Both the position numbers and the translations under genes were made by a program. Positions 16,301 to 25,000 of a stretch of 44,849 bases of DNA are shown here, piece after piece. Each line of letters opens with the position of its first letter. The stretch's first letter is position 1. The notes beneath the pieces were generated by a model. It had not been told where the DNA came from. It ran no database searches and worked only from the letters and a program-made list of their open reading frames with translations. This DNA comes from a virus. Where the stretch lies: positions 1 to 44,849 of the IMG/VR virus record IMGVR_UViG_3300005836_000235; one strand, written 5' to 3'.

Positions 16301-17730
16301 AAACCCATCGTGGGGTCGTCCGAGATCACGTTGAGCGCGCCGTCCACCTTGAAGCCGTGAGGGGGCTGGCCATCGAGCAGGGGCGCGATGATGTAGCGGT
16401 AGCCGTCGGCATTCTGGTACACGAGCATGCCCGTGTACGCGCCAATGGGTCCGGCGCCCACGATGCCGAGCGCGTCGTAGAAGTCGCCTTCGTCGCGGCC
16501 GGCCGCGATCATGCAGTTCACCCAAAATGCCTTGCCCGGATCGCCGTCGTCGTTGCACCAGATCTCCTGAAGCGCGTTGCCCCAAATCGCGTCGGAGATA
16601 ATCGAAGTCGCCGTAACCGTGCTGCGCCCGAATCCCCACAGTCCCGTCGAGTTGTCCTTGACGGCCACGCCCTGTGGTTTGGCGGGATGGCCGCCGAAGT
16701 ACGGCGTCATGCCGTGCGCCACGCAGCCGTTGGCCGAGTCGAAGTAGTAATCGCAGGAGTTCGGGTCGCCGCCGCTGCCTTGCGTTGCATACGGGCAGTT
16801 GACGCCGTCGTTGAACGTCTTCCAGCACTGCCGCGAGATGGTCTTGGAGGGATACGCCTGCGTGATCTGGTAGAGCCCGTCGCTGCACTGCACGGTAAAG
16901 TGCGGGCTTCCGTCGGCGACGAAGCTGATGATGAATCCCGACCACAACTGGAGCAGGATGCCGGAGTTGACATGGAACAGCGACAGATCGATCTGCGCGT
17001 ACTTCAGATCGGTGTCGTTCGCCAGCTGCGTCATGACGCGGTCGGCATTGCCAAAGGTGAACTGGACGTTGTCCGCGGTGCCTTTGATGTCCTGGGAGAT
17101 CAGAACATCCGAGCCTGGCTCGCCGATGCCGATCAGGCGCGGCAGATAGAGCTGCTCGCCCACCGTGACGCGGCGATCGGAGAGATAGATGTCCGTAACT
17201 GGGGATTCACGCACGCGGATATGGATCAGCGGAACGATCTGCTGTACCTCGGAAAGCAGCGCCGTAGACAGTGCGTTCGAGGGGAACCGCAAACAGGTCG
17301 AGTTGACGGTGTAGCTGGGCGATTGAGTTGGATCAACGACCTCGATGAGATTCAATCCGACCTGGACGGCGTTGCGGAGGTATTCGAACGAAATCGGCGC
17401 CTGCTCGAACGTCACCAGCACACTGGTCGTGCTTCCGTCGGGGTTGGGGACGGTGTAGGTGAACGCCTTCCACGGCCCCTGCATGGACTCCCAGAAGTCT
17501 CTAAGCTGCTTGGACTCTGTCCAGTTGAGGTTCGGCCGCTTGAACTGGAACTTGCGCGGGCCGACCCCGACGTAATACCGCTGCTCCTGCTCGGCGTCGA
17601 GGCTGCCGACACGGTGCACGATCACCGGGCGCTCGGCGGAGAAGCCGAACGGGTACTGCGTCGTAAGCGGAAGTGTCTGACCGGAATTGATCACCGTGGG
17701 GACGGTGATGCGGCCGATGGTGTCGGGCAT
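13330..17730 (-). CDS. Giant tail-tip protein (fused M/L/J-like modules)
   Basis: 1466 residues. Residues ~1-150 resemble the minor tail family that includes DUF2460 (SAERPVIVHRVGSLDAEQE, ESMQGPWKAFTYTVPNPDG). Residues ~150-350 resemble the DUF2163/gpL-like hub, with a four-cysteine set: CWKTFNDGVNCPY, then NSCDYYFDSANGCVAHG. In lambda gpL, comparable cysteines bind an Fe-S cluster. Residues ~600-900 look like a gpJ-type hub (FRDWLTEIVACGLGYFTWEF; EVGQVVSITHPDVPGMKGTC). The remainder is fibronectin-like or beta-rich (SGALTPTGGGTTYTPG; PANTPVSIGITAVG). One polypeptide thus seems to combine tail-tip functions that lambda splits among several genes. It lies between two plus-strand accessory islands. 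Confidence 0.8.
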   Translation of the reverse strand: MPDTIGRITVPTVINSGQTLPLTTQYPFGFSAERPVIVHRVGSLDAEQEQRYYVGVGPRKFQFKRPNLNWTESKQLRDFWESMQGPWKAFTYTVPNPDGSTTSVLVTFEQAPISFEYLRNAVQVGLNLIEVVDPTQSPSYTVNSTCLRFPSNALSTALLSEVQQIVPLIHIRVRESPVTDIYLSDRRVTVGEQLYLPRLIGIGEPGSDVLISQDIKGTADNVQFTFGNADRVMTQLANDTDLKYAQIDLSLFHVNSGILLQLWSGFIISFVADGSPHFTVQCSDGLYQITQAYPSKTISRQCWKTFNDGVNCPYATQGSGGDPNSCDYYFDSANGCVAHGMTPYFGGHPAKPQGVAVKDNSTGLWGFGRSTVTATSIISDAIWGNALQEIWCNDDGDPGKAFWVNCMIAAGRDEGDFYDALGIVGAGPIGAYTGMLVYQNADGYRYIIAPLLDGQPPHGFKVDGALNVISDDPTMGLREVFGIDPVTPSHDFFALSQSQAWSPSWAPEMAAGTAFVEIRRSDQSGIQPSTAEQHQMQVPISQGLTGWTWDQNGNRTAVTGLTNPFWIAVNSLLRALGLAGADSAAQLSKFVLSSLVVGDSSGAAEIADTLVMPVVGPGNEKQFRFQGVLAQQKPFRDWLTEIVACGLGYFTWEFGKLKLGCRINASAVDAFTLGNMLFQSLRLEPIEASFEHLIIDFADQAYQYQANTAEYQDKTHAAYFGRAGTPLTARQHLVGCATISQALRLAATRTREEIGGVNPAEWRNGRTATWKTTLLGLGNEVGQVVSITHPDVPGMKGTCSVLAGQCGDLTGDPLDRFIVNKEVLINGIQSIVTQIFTSSDYKTVTGFVVSPAPADSANATFQFITGDFRIQSWKLHKDWSVTITGKTVTASMYDLDVGPKPLDLAPAPLPALFYPIPLGPAWAPYQIQARSDDALFPGEWTFDTNQSYAQMADGSVLANLVVAGKLPTNAFSPGVGAPVAGNIAVNTTGGSLIGGTTIRLSLCALDANGLPSVPMAIAIVPLPTTTPANTTTYSITLDNIVWPTVAGLQNYVIFAAAQDDLICAQQLSPYGGVVASGALTPTGGGTTYTPGSVTFTGPLQRSTFALPSPYVKKIRLKAKQLIHSGVLGGIIDSVSAGTLVAGFLQGAPPSTNPSWTPVGRIVSIVGRPEGATPCFSATVTSWDQNTGTIGVAPDPNGIVQEGDALIVRFKADASNASTPTSIADSGVQNNGNPNGMTPGAEIGNLIRVIQGVSRGTPPRKIVANTATSITWDLPMVVNPGDVWIIEEPTWPYSCDTTSIDNGDPLAATMINMPTSNFVDTALVIAGFTVDVNGNESPDGDAPIREDWVFGAEGLSKVAGLVFQMQGTLGIESNAAQPLYLNRPVTAGDVKAYVQAAPTGSGITFTIYVGGTAWLTLTIAAGQTVVVATPSQISALSQIPANTPVSIGITAVGTAFPGANLSVFIYS

Positions 17731-17815
17731 AACTTTTCTACGAGGGTGTACGCCGCTTGATCTTCCAGCCGCCGTATAGGCATGTGGACGGTCAAAGAAG
17801 TCTTCGTTTCTTTCC

Positions 17816-17851
17816 TGGTATAAACTGCCAATTGCCGCCGTTTGTTATACT
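17816..17851 (+). promoter_or_regulatory. Putative extended -10 promoters of the TPM-like lipoprotein gene
   Basis: TGG-TATAAA (17816-17824) and TG-T-TATACT (17843-17851) are two extended -10-like elements, both with five of six matches to TATAAT. They lie about 80-110 bases before the ATG at 17928. Neither has a good -35, which extended -10 promoters can lack. Confidence 0.4.
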
Positions 17852-17927
17852 CCCGGAAAGCGTCATTGCCTTGATGCTGCAAACTCCGGCCCGAGGCTGT
17901 CGAGCCGTCCGTATCAAAGGAGATCGA

Positions 17928-19346
17928 ATGGCACTTCGGTTTACCATTCCATTACTAGCCGCTGTGGTGCTCGCCGGGTGTGCGAAACAACAGCCGCCTA
18001 CGACTGTGTCTCTTAGAGATGATGCACACCTGTTCGACAAGAAACGGACCCCGCGTCTGCTAAATCAACTGAACACTCTCAGCAATGAAAAGCAGATCGC
18101 CATTGTGCTTCGGACAATTCCCGAATCGAAAGTTCCCGCGATAGCGTTGTCGTCGTACTTCGACCAGGTCTTTGAAACCGATCCAGAATGGCTCCCTATT
18201 GCAACGCATGCGAGTTGGTGGCAATTTGGACGGAAGACAAATCCGCCAGAGAATGGCCTCGAGGTGATCGTCCTTCGGAAGCCGTCCTTCCTGGCATGGC
18301 GTTTTGGTAAAGAGGCACGCTGGCGGGCCTTCGTTTCGGGAGTGATGATCAGTAATTCAACTTTGCAGATGCAACGGCGAGCCCAAACAGGTGATGTCCA
18401 AGGTGCTCTTGATGCTTTGCTTCAAGACTTCCACAAGGATCTACCCGCGCCGAAAGATCTTTCGCGTCTCCAACGGTTCGCGGTTTCAGAATACGCACCC
18501 GAAGTGCAAGAGTTCATCAATTCAGCCACTGTGAACGGTTGGGAGTGGTACAACAGATACGCGCTTCGGCCAGTATTACAACTTCAGTTTTCGTTGAGCA
18601 AGTATGTCTGGCCCCAACAAGCCCAGCTGCTTGCTGTCGTGGCCAGCCTACTCGCCGCACAAGTCGTCCTTTGGGTGTTCCGGAAAGTGCTTAATGTGCA
18701 TTGGGCCGGCAAGTTTGTTGCTGTTGCGGTGAGCATCGCTGTGGAAGCATTGGCAATCACACCTTCGATTGGCTCCTTACTGCTTCTCGCGCACGGTCGG
18801 CTAGAAGACCAGATGTTTGTCGGGGCGTTGCTGGATCAAAGCGATTCGAAAGTAAGCCAATTTCTCAATTCGGGCAGCGCGCTCAATTTTGTGGGGCAAA
18901 CCGGCATTTGGATCGCGCTGCTTTTGGCAATCGCGGGCGTGATCTCAAGCTTCGTTAATTCCTTTTTTATTTTTTATGCGTCGAGCTTCCCTAATGAGGT
19001 CCAAAAGCGGATGTATGACTCGCTGGATCCGGCTGAAACGGCGTTTCTCTACTTGACCGGGTATGACGAGGATGCAAATGTTGAGAACCTCGGCGAAAAG
19101 CCAGATCCCTATACCGAGGTAGCGGGTGGGCTTTTCATAAAGATGGTGAAGGGCTATTTTGGTCGAATCGTTGTTTTCGCGATCATGCCACTGGGGGCTT
19201 CCCTCGTTCTTGCGAAACGTAGCATTGTGAGCGTTGTAATGAATGCGTGGCCGCTATATAAGACTTACAAGTTATGCAAAGAAATTGATCGGACAGCCGC
19301 TTCATCCGCCGAGTCATCCGCCAAAGCTGACGCTCGTGGGGCGTAG
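17928..19346 (+). CDS. Multi-pass membrane lipoprotein with TPM-like domain
   Basis: 472 residues. The ATG at 17928 has AAAGGAG five bases upstream. The N-terminus MALRFTIPLLAAVVLAGCAK is a lipoprotein signal with Cys18 in the LAGC lipobox. Residues ~27-170 (DDAHLFDKKRTPRLLNQLN, then EKQIAIVLRTIPE) resemble TPM (TLP18.3/Psb32-like) domains, which lie outside the cytoplasmic membrane. At least four hydrophobic segments follow (AQLLAVVASLLAAQVVLWVF, FVAVAVSIAVEALA, GIWIALLLAIAGVISSFV, IVVFAIMPLGASLVLA). It is a single-gene plus-strand island inside the phage tail genes and more A/T-rich by eye. A membrane-located cargo function, such as superinfection exclusion or an envelope effector, is an inference; no specific function can be assigned. 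Confidence 0.75.
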   Translation: MALRFTIPLLAAVVLAGCAKQQPPTTVSLRDDAHLFDKKRTPRLLNQLNTLSNEKQIAIVLRTIPESKVPAIALSSYFDQVFETDPEWLPIATHASWWQFGRKTNPPENGLEVIVLRKPSFLAWRFGKEARWRAFVSGVMISNSTLQMQRRAQTGDVQGALDALLQDFHKDLPAPKDLSRLQRFAVSEYAPEVQEFINSATVNGWEWYNRYALRPVLQLQFSLSKYVWPQQAQLLAVVASLLAAQVVLWVFRKVLNVHWAGKFVAVAVSIAVEALAITPSIGSLLLLAHGRLEDQMFVGALLDQSDSKVSQFLNSGSALNFVGQTGIWIALLLAIAGVISSFVNSFFIFYASSFPNEVQKRMYDSLDPAETAFLYLTGYDEDANVENLGEKPDPYTEVAGGLFIKMVKGYFGRIVVFAIMPLGASLVLAKRSIVSVVMNAWPLYKTYKLCKEIDRTAASSAESSAKADARGA

Positions 19347-19442
19347 CGATTGCATCGACTTACCGGAGAGATCCCGCTATGTACCCGCTGCCTGAGGTTC
19401 CAATGGAAAGGCATGTTGCGCAGTGTAACCATAGGAGACCAT

Positions 19443-19859
19443 CTACGCCACCTCCACGAGTTCCAGTGCCTGTACGTTCGTCCGTGCGATGTCCGTGGCC
19501 TGCGCCCAGTTGCCGCGAAACACCACCGTCACGCGGCCCTGCGTGTTGTTGCCGGTCGGATCGTGGTTGCTGCCGATTTGCTGGCCGGTCGCCACGTCGA
19601 ACGGATTGTAGAAGGCAAACGGGGTCAGACCGCCATTCTGAGAGACCCAGAAGCTGTACAGCGCCGCGAGTGCTGACGCACTCAGGCGCTTGCTGAGCCG
19701 GAACGTCCGGCGCGAGGTCTGCGCGAGTTGCGACCGCTGGATCGTGCCGCCGTGATACTCGTTCTGGAGTTGAGCGTACTCGCGCAGCTCCGTAAACGCG
19801 GTGCACAGCGAGGCGGGCATCACCCCACTGGGCGCGGCGTTCTGAATGTTTCCAGGCAT
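19443..19859 (-). CDS. Minor tail protein
   Basis: 138 residues. It contains LSASALAALYSFWVSQNGGL and the block PFAFYNPFDV, and ends with QGRVTVVFRGNWAQATDIAR before ALELVEV. This pattern (a body taking a dozen residues of the RxF/FW type, then a beta strand ending in LxEV) resembles minor tail proteins of the DUF2460 or lambda gpM neighbourhood and is echoed in the N-terminal part of the tail-tip protein (13330-17730). It is encoded between the beta-helix protein and the tail-tip gene, as expected for the tail tip. A plus-strand lipoprotein gene separates it from the tail-tip gene. Confidence 0.65.
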   Translation of the reverse strand: MPGNIQNAAPSGVMPASLCTAFTELREYAQLQNEYHGGTIQRSQLAQTSRRTFRLSKRLSASALAALYSFWVSQNGGLTPFAFYNPFDVATGQQIGSNHDPTGNNTQGRVTVVFRGNWAQATDIARTNVQALELVEVA

Positions 19860-19874
19860 GAGCGGCAGCGCGGG

Positions 19875-21983
19875 CTAGAACGGGACCGATTCGCTGACGA
19901 TGAACCCCAACAGGTACAGATCGCCCGTGAAGTTCGTCGAACCGCCGGAGTACGTCACGCGCCGCACGCGGACCATGAATCCGCCCGTGCTGCTGATCTG
20001 ATTGAGGCAGCTCGACGCAGCCAGCGTGCTGATCGAGACATTCGTGGCGTTGAGCGAGAACACGCGATTGTCGCCAAAGAAGCTCAGGTTCACGGGGTTG
20101 TCCTGAGCCGTGACGATGTTGGTCCACGTCGGGCTCGCGATCGATGGCAGCGTATTTCCCGAACACGAGAAGTCCCCGGTCATCGCGATGTGAACCGTCC
20201 CGCTTTGGCCACCGGTGTTTCTGAGAAAGAAGACCGGCGCGATGCCGAACGAATGATTGGTAGGAGCGCCCACACTGAGGGCACCCGCTCGATCGGAGAC
20301 CGCGTAGATTCCGTCCACCGGCAGAAGAAGTCCGCCCTCGGCCACGCCCGTCGAGTTGTTGCACAGCGTCGTCGCCGCCGCATCCGTGCTCACGAGCTGT
20401 AAAGGTGACGATCCGTTGCAGGCCACGGCCTTGTAATACTGGGACCTATTATAGAACGTCGGGATGTTCTGCTGAATGTTCGTGGTGCTCGCGCCGTTGG
20501 TCGTTCTGAACATGCTTGCCGTAGTCAGCGCATTCCACATCGCGGAGCCACTCGGTGTCGCACCGCTCCCATCCAGCCCAACAAGATAGATCGCGCTCGC
20601 GCCGTTGTGAAACGTGTAATCGGACTCCTCGTTGAAATGCGTATACACGCCATACACGGGACCGTAGAGGGCCACGTAGGAGTTGTTCGACATCGCGCCT
20701 CCGGCCCCGTTTCGCCGGAACGTGTTCGCAGTGATGAACCAAATGGCACCATTGGCACTCGCGGCGTCCGAGACCACAGCCCCCGCTCCGTTCAGCTCGA
20801 ACGTATTGCTTACGATGTGGATGGAGGTCGCGAGTCTGTCAAAGTTGTTGATGTCGAACGCGGTGCTGTTGATGTAATAGATCGCGGCATCGTGGGCGTT
20901 CGAGAAGCGGTTGTTATAGATGTTCACCAGCGCGCTGTTGGTGACGTTCAGCAGGTAGGACGTCGACGACTGATTTGTGCGGTTGCCGTCGAAATCCACG
21001 CCAGCGAGCCCGCAGAAATTGCACCCGCTAAAAAGGATGAGGTCGTCGTTGAGTCCATTCGCGGCCACGATTTTGCTGGCCCGATTCATCCCGGCGATAA
21101 AGACGCGTTCCGTGCTCACCGTCAGCTTCGCGGAAAACGTGTACGTGCGATCGCTCAGCTCGACCACGCCGCCCGAGGAAAGCTGCGCGACGGCTCCGCC
21201 GATGCAGGTCTGGTCATAGACTCCGGACGTCGTGCACCAGTCATCCGCTTGAATCGTGTTTCCCTTGACCCTTGTGGAGTTGAGCTGATTCTGGATGTCA
21301 CTCGTGACATTGGCTAGGTAACCGAAAGCCGTGTTGCCGACTGCTCCGTTCCCGATGCTGGTGGCCGGAATTCCCGCCGGGAGTTGCCCGACCGAGGCCG
21401 TGCCCGCAAGCTGGTTGAAGTTGTAGTCGTTCATCGCGGGCGAGACTGAGCCGGTCCTTCCGTTAAAGGACCCGACGCCGCTGGCCGGCGGATTACACCA
21501 ACTGGCGGCACCGGCGTCGTCGCAGATCATTTGCCCATTTGTCGCGCCCTGCGCGGAGAGCTGCGAGAGCGCGACCGTCGTCGTCGGGCCGGGCGTGTAA
21601 AGCGTCGTGACCTGCGCAATCGTACAAGTCCCGGACGGGCACTGAGACGACGGCAGTGTCGGCACCGACCACACGCTGGTCGCGGCCAACCCGTTCGAAA
21701 CCGTACTAACTCGATACGCGGAGGCCGGGCTCGCGTGATCGGTTGGCGCAAGCTGAATGTTTACGACGCCATTCCTGATCGGAAATGTACGCGTTCCATG
21801 GGCGATCGGAATGCCGCTGACCGAGAAAGCCGCATTGGTCACGATAATACTGCCGTTCATCAGCGAACCGTCGAGGTTGTAGAGCGTGTCTTGGATCGTG
21901 GTCAGAACCGGCTGCCCGGCACACCGCGTGGCGCAGGCAAGCCAAAGCACAGCACAGGCAATAAAGATAAGCAGTCTCCGCAT
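19875..21983 (-). CDS. Beta-helix protein with N-terminal signal peptide, within the tail module
   Basis: 702 residues. The start MRRLLIFIACAVLWLACATR is a clear Sec-type signal sequence, probably cleaved near CAGQ. An AAGG ribosome-binding site lies upstream. Residues ~250-470 show right-handed parallel beta-helix repeats (VVELSDRTYTFSAKLTVS, LVNIYNNRFSNAHDAAIYYI, IHIVSNTFELNGAGA, IWFITANTFRRNGAGGA), as in pectate-lyase-like proteins and tail spikes. The C-terminal ~150 residues are beta-rich. A phage tail spike normally has no signal peptide because virions assemble in the cytoplasm. It could instead be an exported, host-derived beta-helix protein that joined the phage. Gene order between tape measure and minor tail argues for a tail role; the signal argues for export. 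Confidence 0.7.
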   Translation of the reverse strand: MRRLLIFIACAVLWLACATRCAGQPVLTTIQDTLYNLDGSLMNGSIIVTNAAFSVSGIPIAHGTRTFPIRNGVVNIQLAPTDHASPASAYRVSTVSNGLAATSVWSVPTLPSSQCPSGTCTIAQVTTLYTPGPTTTVALSQLSAQGATNGQMICDDAGAASWCNPPASGVGSFNGRTGSVSPAMNDYNFNQLAGTASVGQLPAGIPATSIGNGAVGNTAFGYLANVTSDIQNQLNSTRVKGNTIQADDWCTTSGVYDQTCIGGAVAQLSSGGVVELSDRTYTFSAKLTVSTERVFIAGMNRASKIVAANGLNDDLILFSGCNFCGLAGVDFDGNRTNQSSTSYLLNVTNSALVNIYNNRFSNAHDAAIYYINSTAFDINNFDRLATSIHIVSNTFELNGAGAVVSDAASANGAIWFITANTFRRNGAGGAMSNNSYVALYGPVYGVYTHFNEESDYTFHNGASAIYLVGLDGSGATPSGSAMWNALTTASMFRTTNGASTTNIQQNIPTFYNRSQYYKAVACNGSSPLQLVSTDAAATTLCNNSTGVAEGGLLLPVDGIYAVSDRAGALSVGAPTNHSFGIAPVFFLRNTGGQSGTVHIAMTGDFSCSGNTLPSIASPTWTNIVTAQDNPVNLSFFGDNRVFSLNATNVSISTLAASSCLNQISSTGGFMVRVRRVTYSGGSTNFTGDLYLLGFIVSESVPF

Positions 21984-22025
21984 AGATCACATCCTTGTTG
22001 TCGGGAATAACGAAACGGGATGTCT

Positions 22026-25000
22026 TTAACTGATGACCAAGCCCGGTTGCTGGATCACGGCCGAATTCTGCAACCGTCCGTTGCTGCCGGCCGCAGCGCT
22101 CGACCATTGCGCCTGGACGAACTCCGGCGTCACGACCTGGCCGGCCACGAACTGCGCGGCGCCCTGTCCCTGTACGTTGACCTGCAGCGTCATGGGGCCG
22201 GGAGTAGGATACGTTCCAGTCGAGTAGCCGCCGAGCACCGGCAGGTTGCTCTGGAAAGTGTACGGCGTTCCGTTCACGTAGGTCGCCTGCTGGTAGAGCC
22301 TGCCGCCCATCTCCGTGAGGCCGGCAGACTGCGGTGTCGTGGCCGACAACGGCATCTTTTGGCCGGTGGCTTCCGAGTACAGCATCACGAGTTGACGGAC
22401 GCTGGGGGAGCGCACAGCCACCGCCATATCGCCGCCGAACTGCGACTGCGCGATCTGCACCACCTGTTTGATCGTGCCGCTGTTCTGCGGGATGTCCACA
22501 CCATAGATGCTCTTGATGTCGTCGTGGGCTTTCTTCTGGGGAGACTTGATGCCGAGGAGCTTCTCGACCGTCCCGGCAGTGAAGCCCGCAGCCGCTCCGA
22601 TCGCGGCTCCCCACGGGCCGCCGATCTGCTCGCCGATCAGTGCGCCTCCGGCGGTATCTTCAAGAGCACCGGTCCACGTCCCGCGATTCGAGCCGAACAG
22701 ACCGCTGGTCGCGAGCATCATGCCGGCGGCACCGGCGGCGGGCGACTTCGCGACGCCCTGCACGCCGCCCCAGAAGTTGCTGTCAGAAGCGTTCCAGGCG
22801 TCCTGGTTCCAGAATGTGCCTTTTAGGTTGGAGAGCGCCTTCGAGAAGCCGTCCTTGGAGAACATCCCGTAAATACCGGATGTGCCGCTCTTAGAGCCGG
22901 AACTAAGAATCGTTCCGAGAGGCCCCATGCCGCCACCAGCGTAGGTGCTCATCGGAAGATTCATCAGATCGCCTACGCTCGGAGCTGCGGCCGGAGCCGC
23001 ACCGGTGGTAACACTTGTCCCTGGGAGCGATGCGCCTTCGCTAGGTCCCGACGAGGTCGGCACGCTCACGCTGACGGACCCGGATACCGGTGCGGGCACC
23101 GAAATCGACGGCATGGAGATACTCGGTACGCCGGAGGTTCCACCAGACACGTGCGGAGCCGCCATCCCCATGCCAGCGGCAAGGATCGCGGTCAAACTGG
23201 CCATCACAGCGCTGTTCTGCATAGTTGCCGACGTGTTCATGTCCGTCGATACGCGAACCGGATCCTTCGATGTGCCGCCGCGCAACAGGCCGTTGATGCC
23301 ACCATGCCCGTCCGACCCGTAGACGATGGGGTGCAGCACATTCGCCACCGCGCCGCCCAGCGTTTCGGCTATGGGCTTTAGCACCGCGGAGTGGATCGTA
23401 TTCAGGAGGTCCTTTCCGAAGTTCGCGGGTTTAGTGAACAAGACGTCGATCAGCTTCTCGGCCTGTTTCTGCAAACCGTCAATCTGCGATTGCAACTCCT
23501 GTTCGCGCTTCTGTTGGATCTGCGCCTGCTTTTCGTCAAACTGATCCTGGGCCTGGGCAATTTCAGTGAACAGATCCTTCTGCGCCTGCGCCGCCAGAAC
23601 AGAACGCTTCGCCGCGTTTTCTTCTTTCGATATCCGCTCTGCTTCGATGTTCGCCAACTGGACCGCGAGATTGAGGCGGGTCTCGTAAGCTTGCTGCGCC
23701 ACTTCCTCGTCGCTCCCGCCGGCCAGCTCTGCCATGCGTGCCGACCGCGACGCGCGCCGCCGCAGTTCCTCGCGCTGCGCCTGAACTCCAATGTCTTCGA
23801 TCCGTTCCTGCGCGGCGAAACCCTCTTCCCACTCCTTCATCTGCTCCTTGGATGGCCCCATGAGCGCGAGCATCTTTTTCTGCTGGTCAGCGCGGCGCTT
23901 CTCGTCGTACTTCTCAAACTCCTCCCACGCCTTCTTCGACAGCACCGCGACTTGTTCGTCGGCGGCCTTGCGGACGGCCGCAATCTCGAATTCTGAAGCC
24001 TTCACCTTCTCTGCCTGCTTAAGAAGCTGGTCGCGTTGATAGTAGATTTTGCCGGTCGCGTCCAGTTCGGCTTCATCGCCCTTCTTCTCAAACTCAGCCG
24101 CCTGGCGACGGAAATCCTTCAGTTGTTCCTCGCCTTTTGTCACCGCATCCAGTGCCGCCTTGCGGCTCGCCTCAGTTGCCTGCGCGCCCCGGAGCTGCTT
24201 GCCCAGATCGAGCGCGTCGGCCTTGGTGAGTGGCTTGTCCGGTTCGAGCAATTGCTTCTGCAAGCGCTCGACATCCTTCTTGGCATCGGAGTACGCCCGC
24301 TCCATGCCATCGTGCGTCCCGAAGAACCGGGCGCGAAGCCGTTCCGTCTCTGCCTTGCCGGCCTGCAGATCACTTCGCTTGGTCGTCACCTCGGCATCCT
24401 CCAGCATCTTCTGCAACTGCTGGACCTGGCCTTGGATGTCCTCTGCGCGTTTGGATCGGGCCTCCTCATCGCGCGTGGGAGCCACCGTTTGGAGAATGCC
24501 GAAACCACCCGTCAGTCGTTCTTGTTCAGCCCGCAAATCCTCGATGCGCTTCAATGTGGCATCGCGATTCTTCATGATGTCCGGCGCCTGCCGTTCCATG
24601 TCAGCGATCTCTTTGCGGTGGCCGCTAATCGACACGCTCGCGCCATAACCGCCCGCCGCCTTGATCTGAGCGGCATCCTGAAGCGCCTGGATCTCTTCGC
24701 GGTGTTGGCGTTCATCATCGCCGACAGTCCCGATGTTGTTAAGGAACCAGTCGACACCCTTCCCGACCCAGGTGACGGTGACGACGAGCCCTTCTTTGAA
24801 TTTGCGGACCAGCGCGTCCCACTTGGTTTCGAGAACGGTCACTTCGCGCTGGTATTCCTGGAACCGGTGCACGTCATCCTCGGTCGGCCCGAAACCCTGC
24901 TCATGGGCGACTCGCAGGTTCTCATTGAGCTCCGTCATGAACGGAATCGCCTCCACCCCCACCTTCTTGAACAGGTCCATGGCGGCGGCGTCCCGCTGAA

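Noticed and set aside
15973-17760. 595-codon plus-strand open frame
   Set aside because: It is antisense to the tail-tip gene, Arg/Val-rich with no family signature; a by-product of GC-rich codons.
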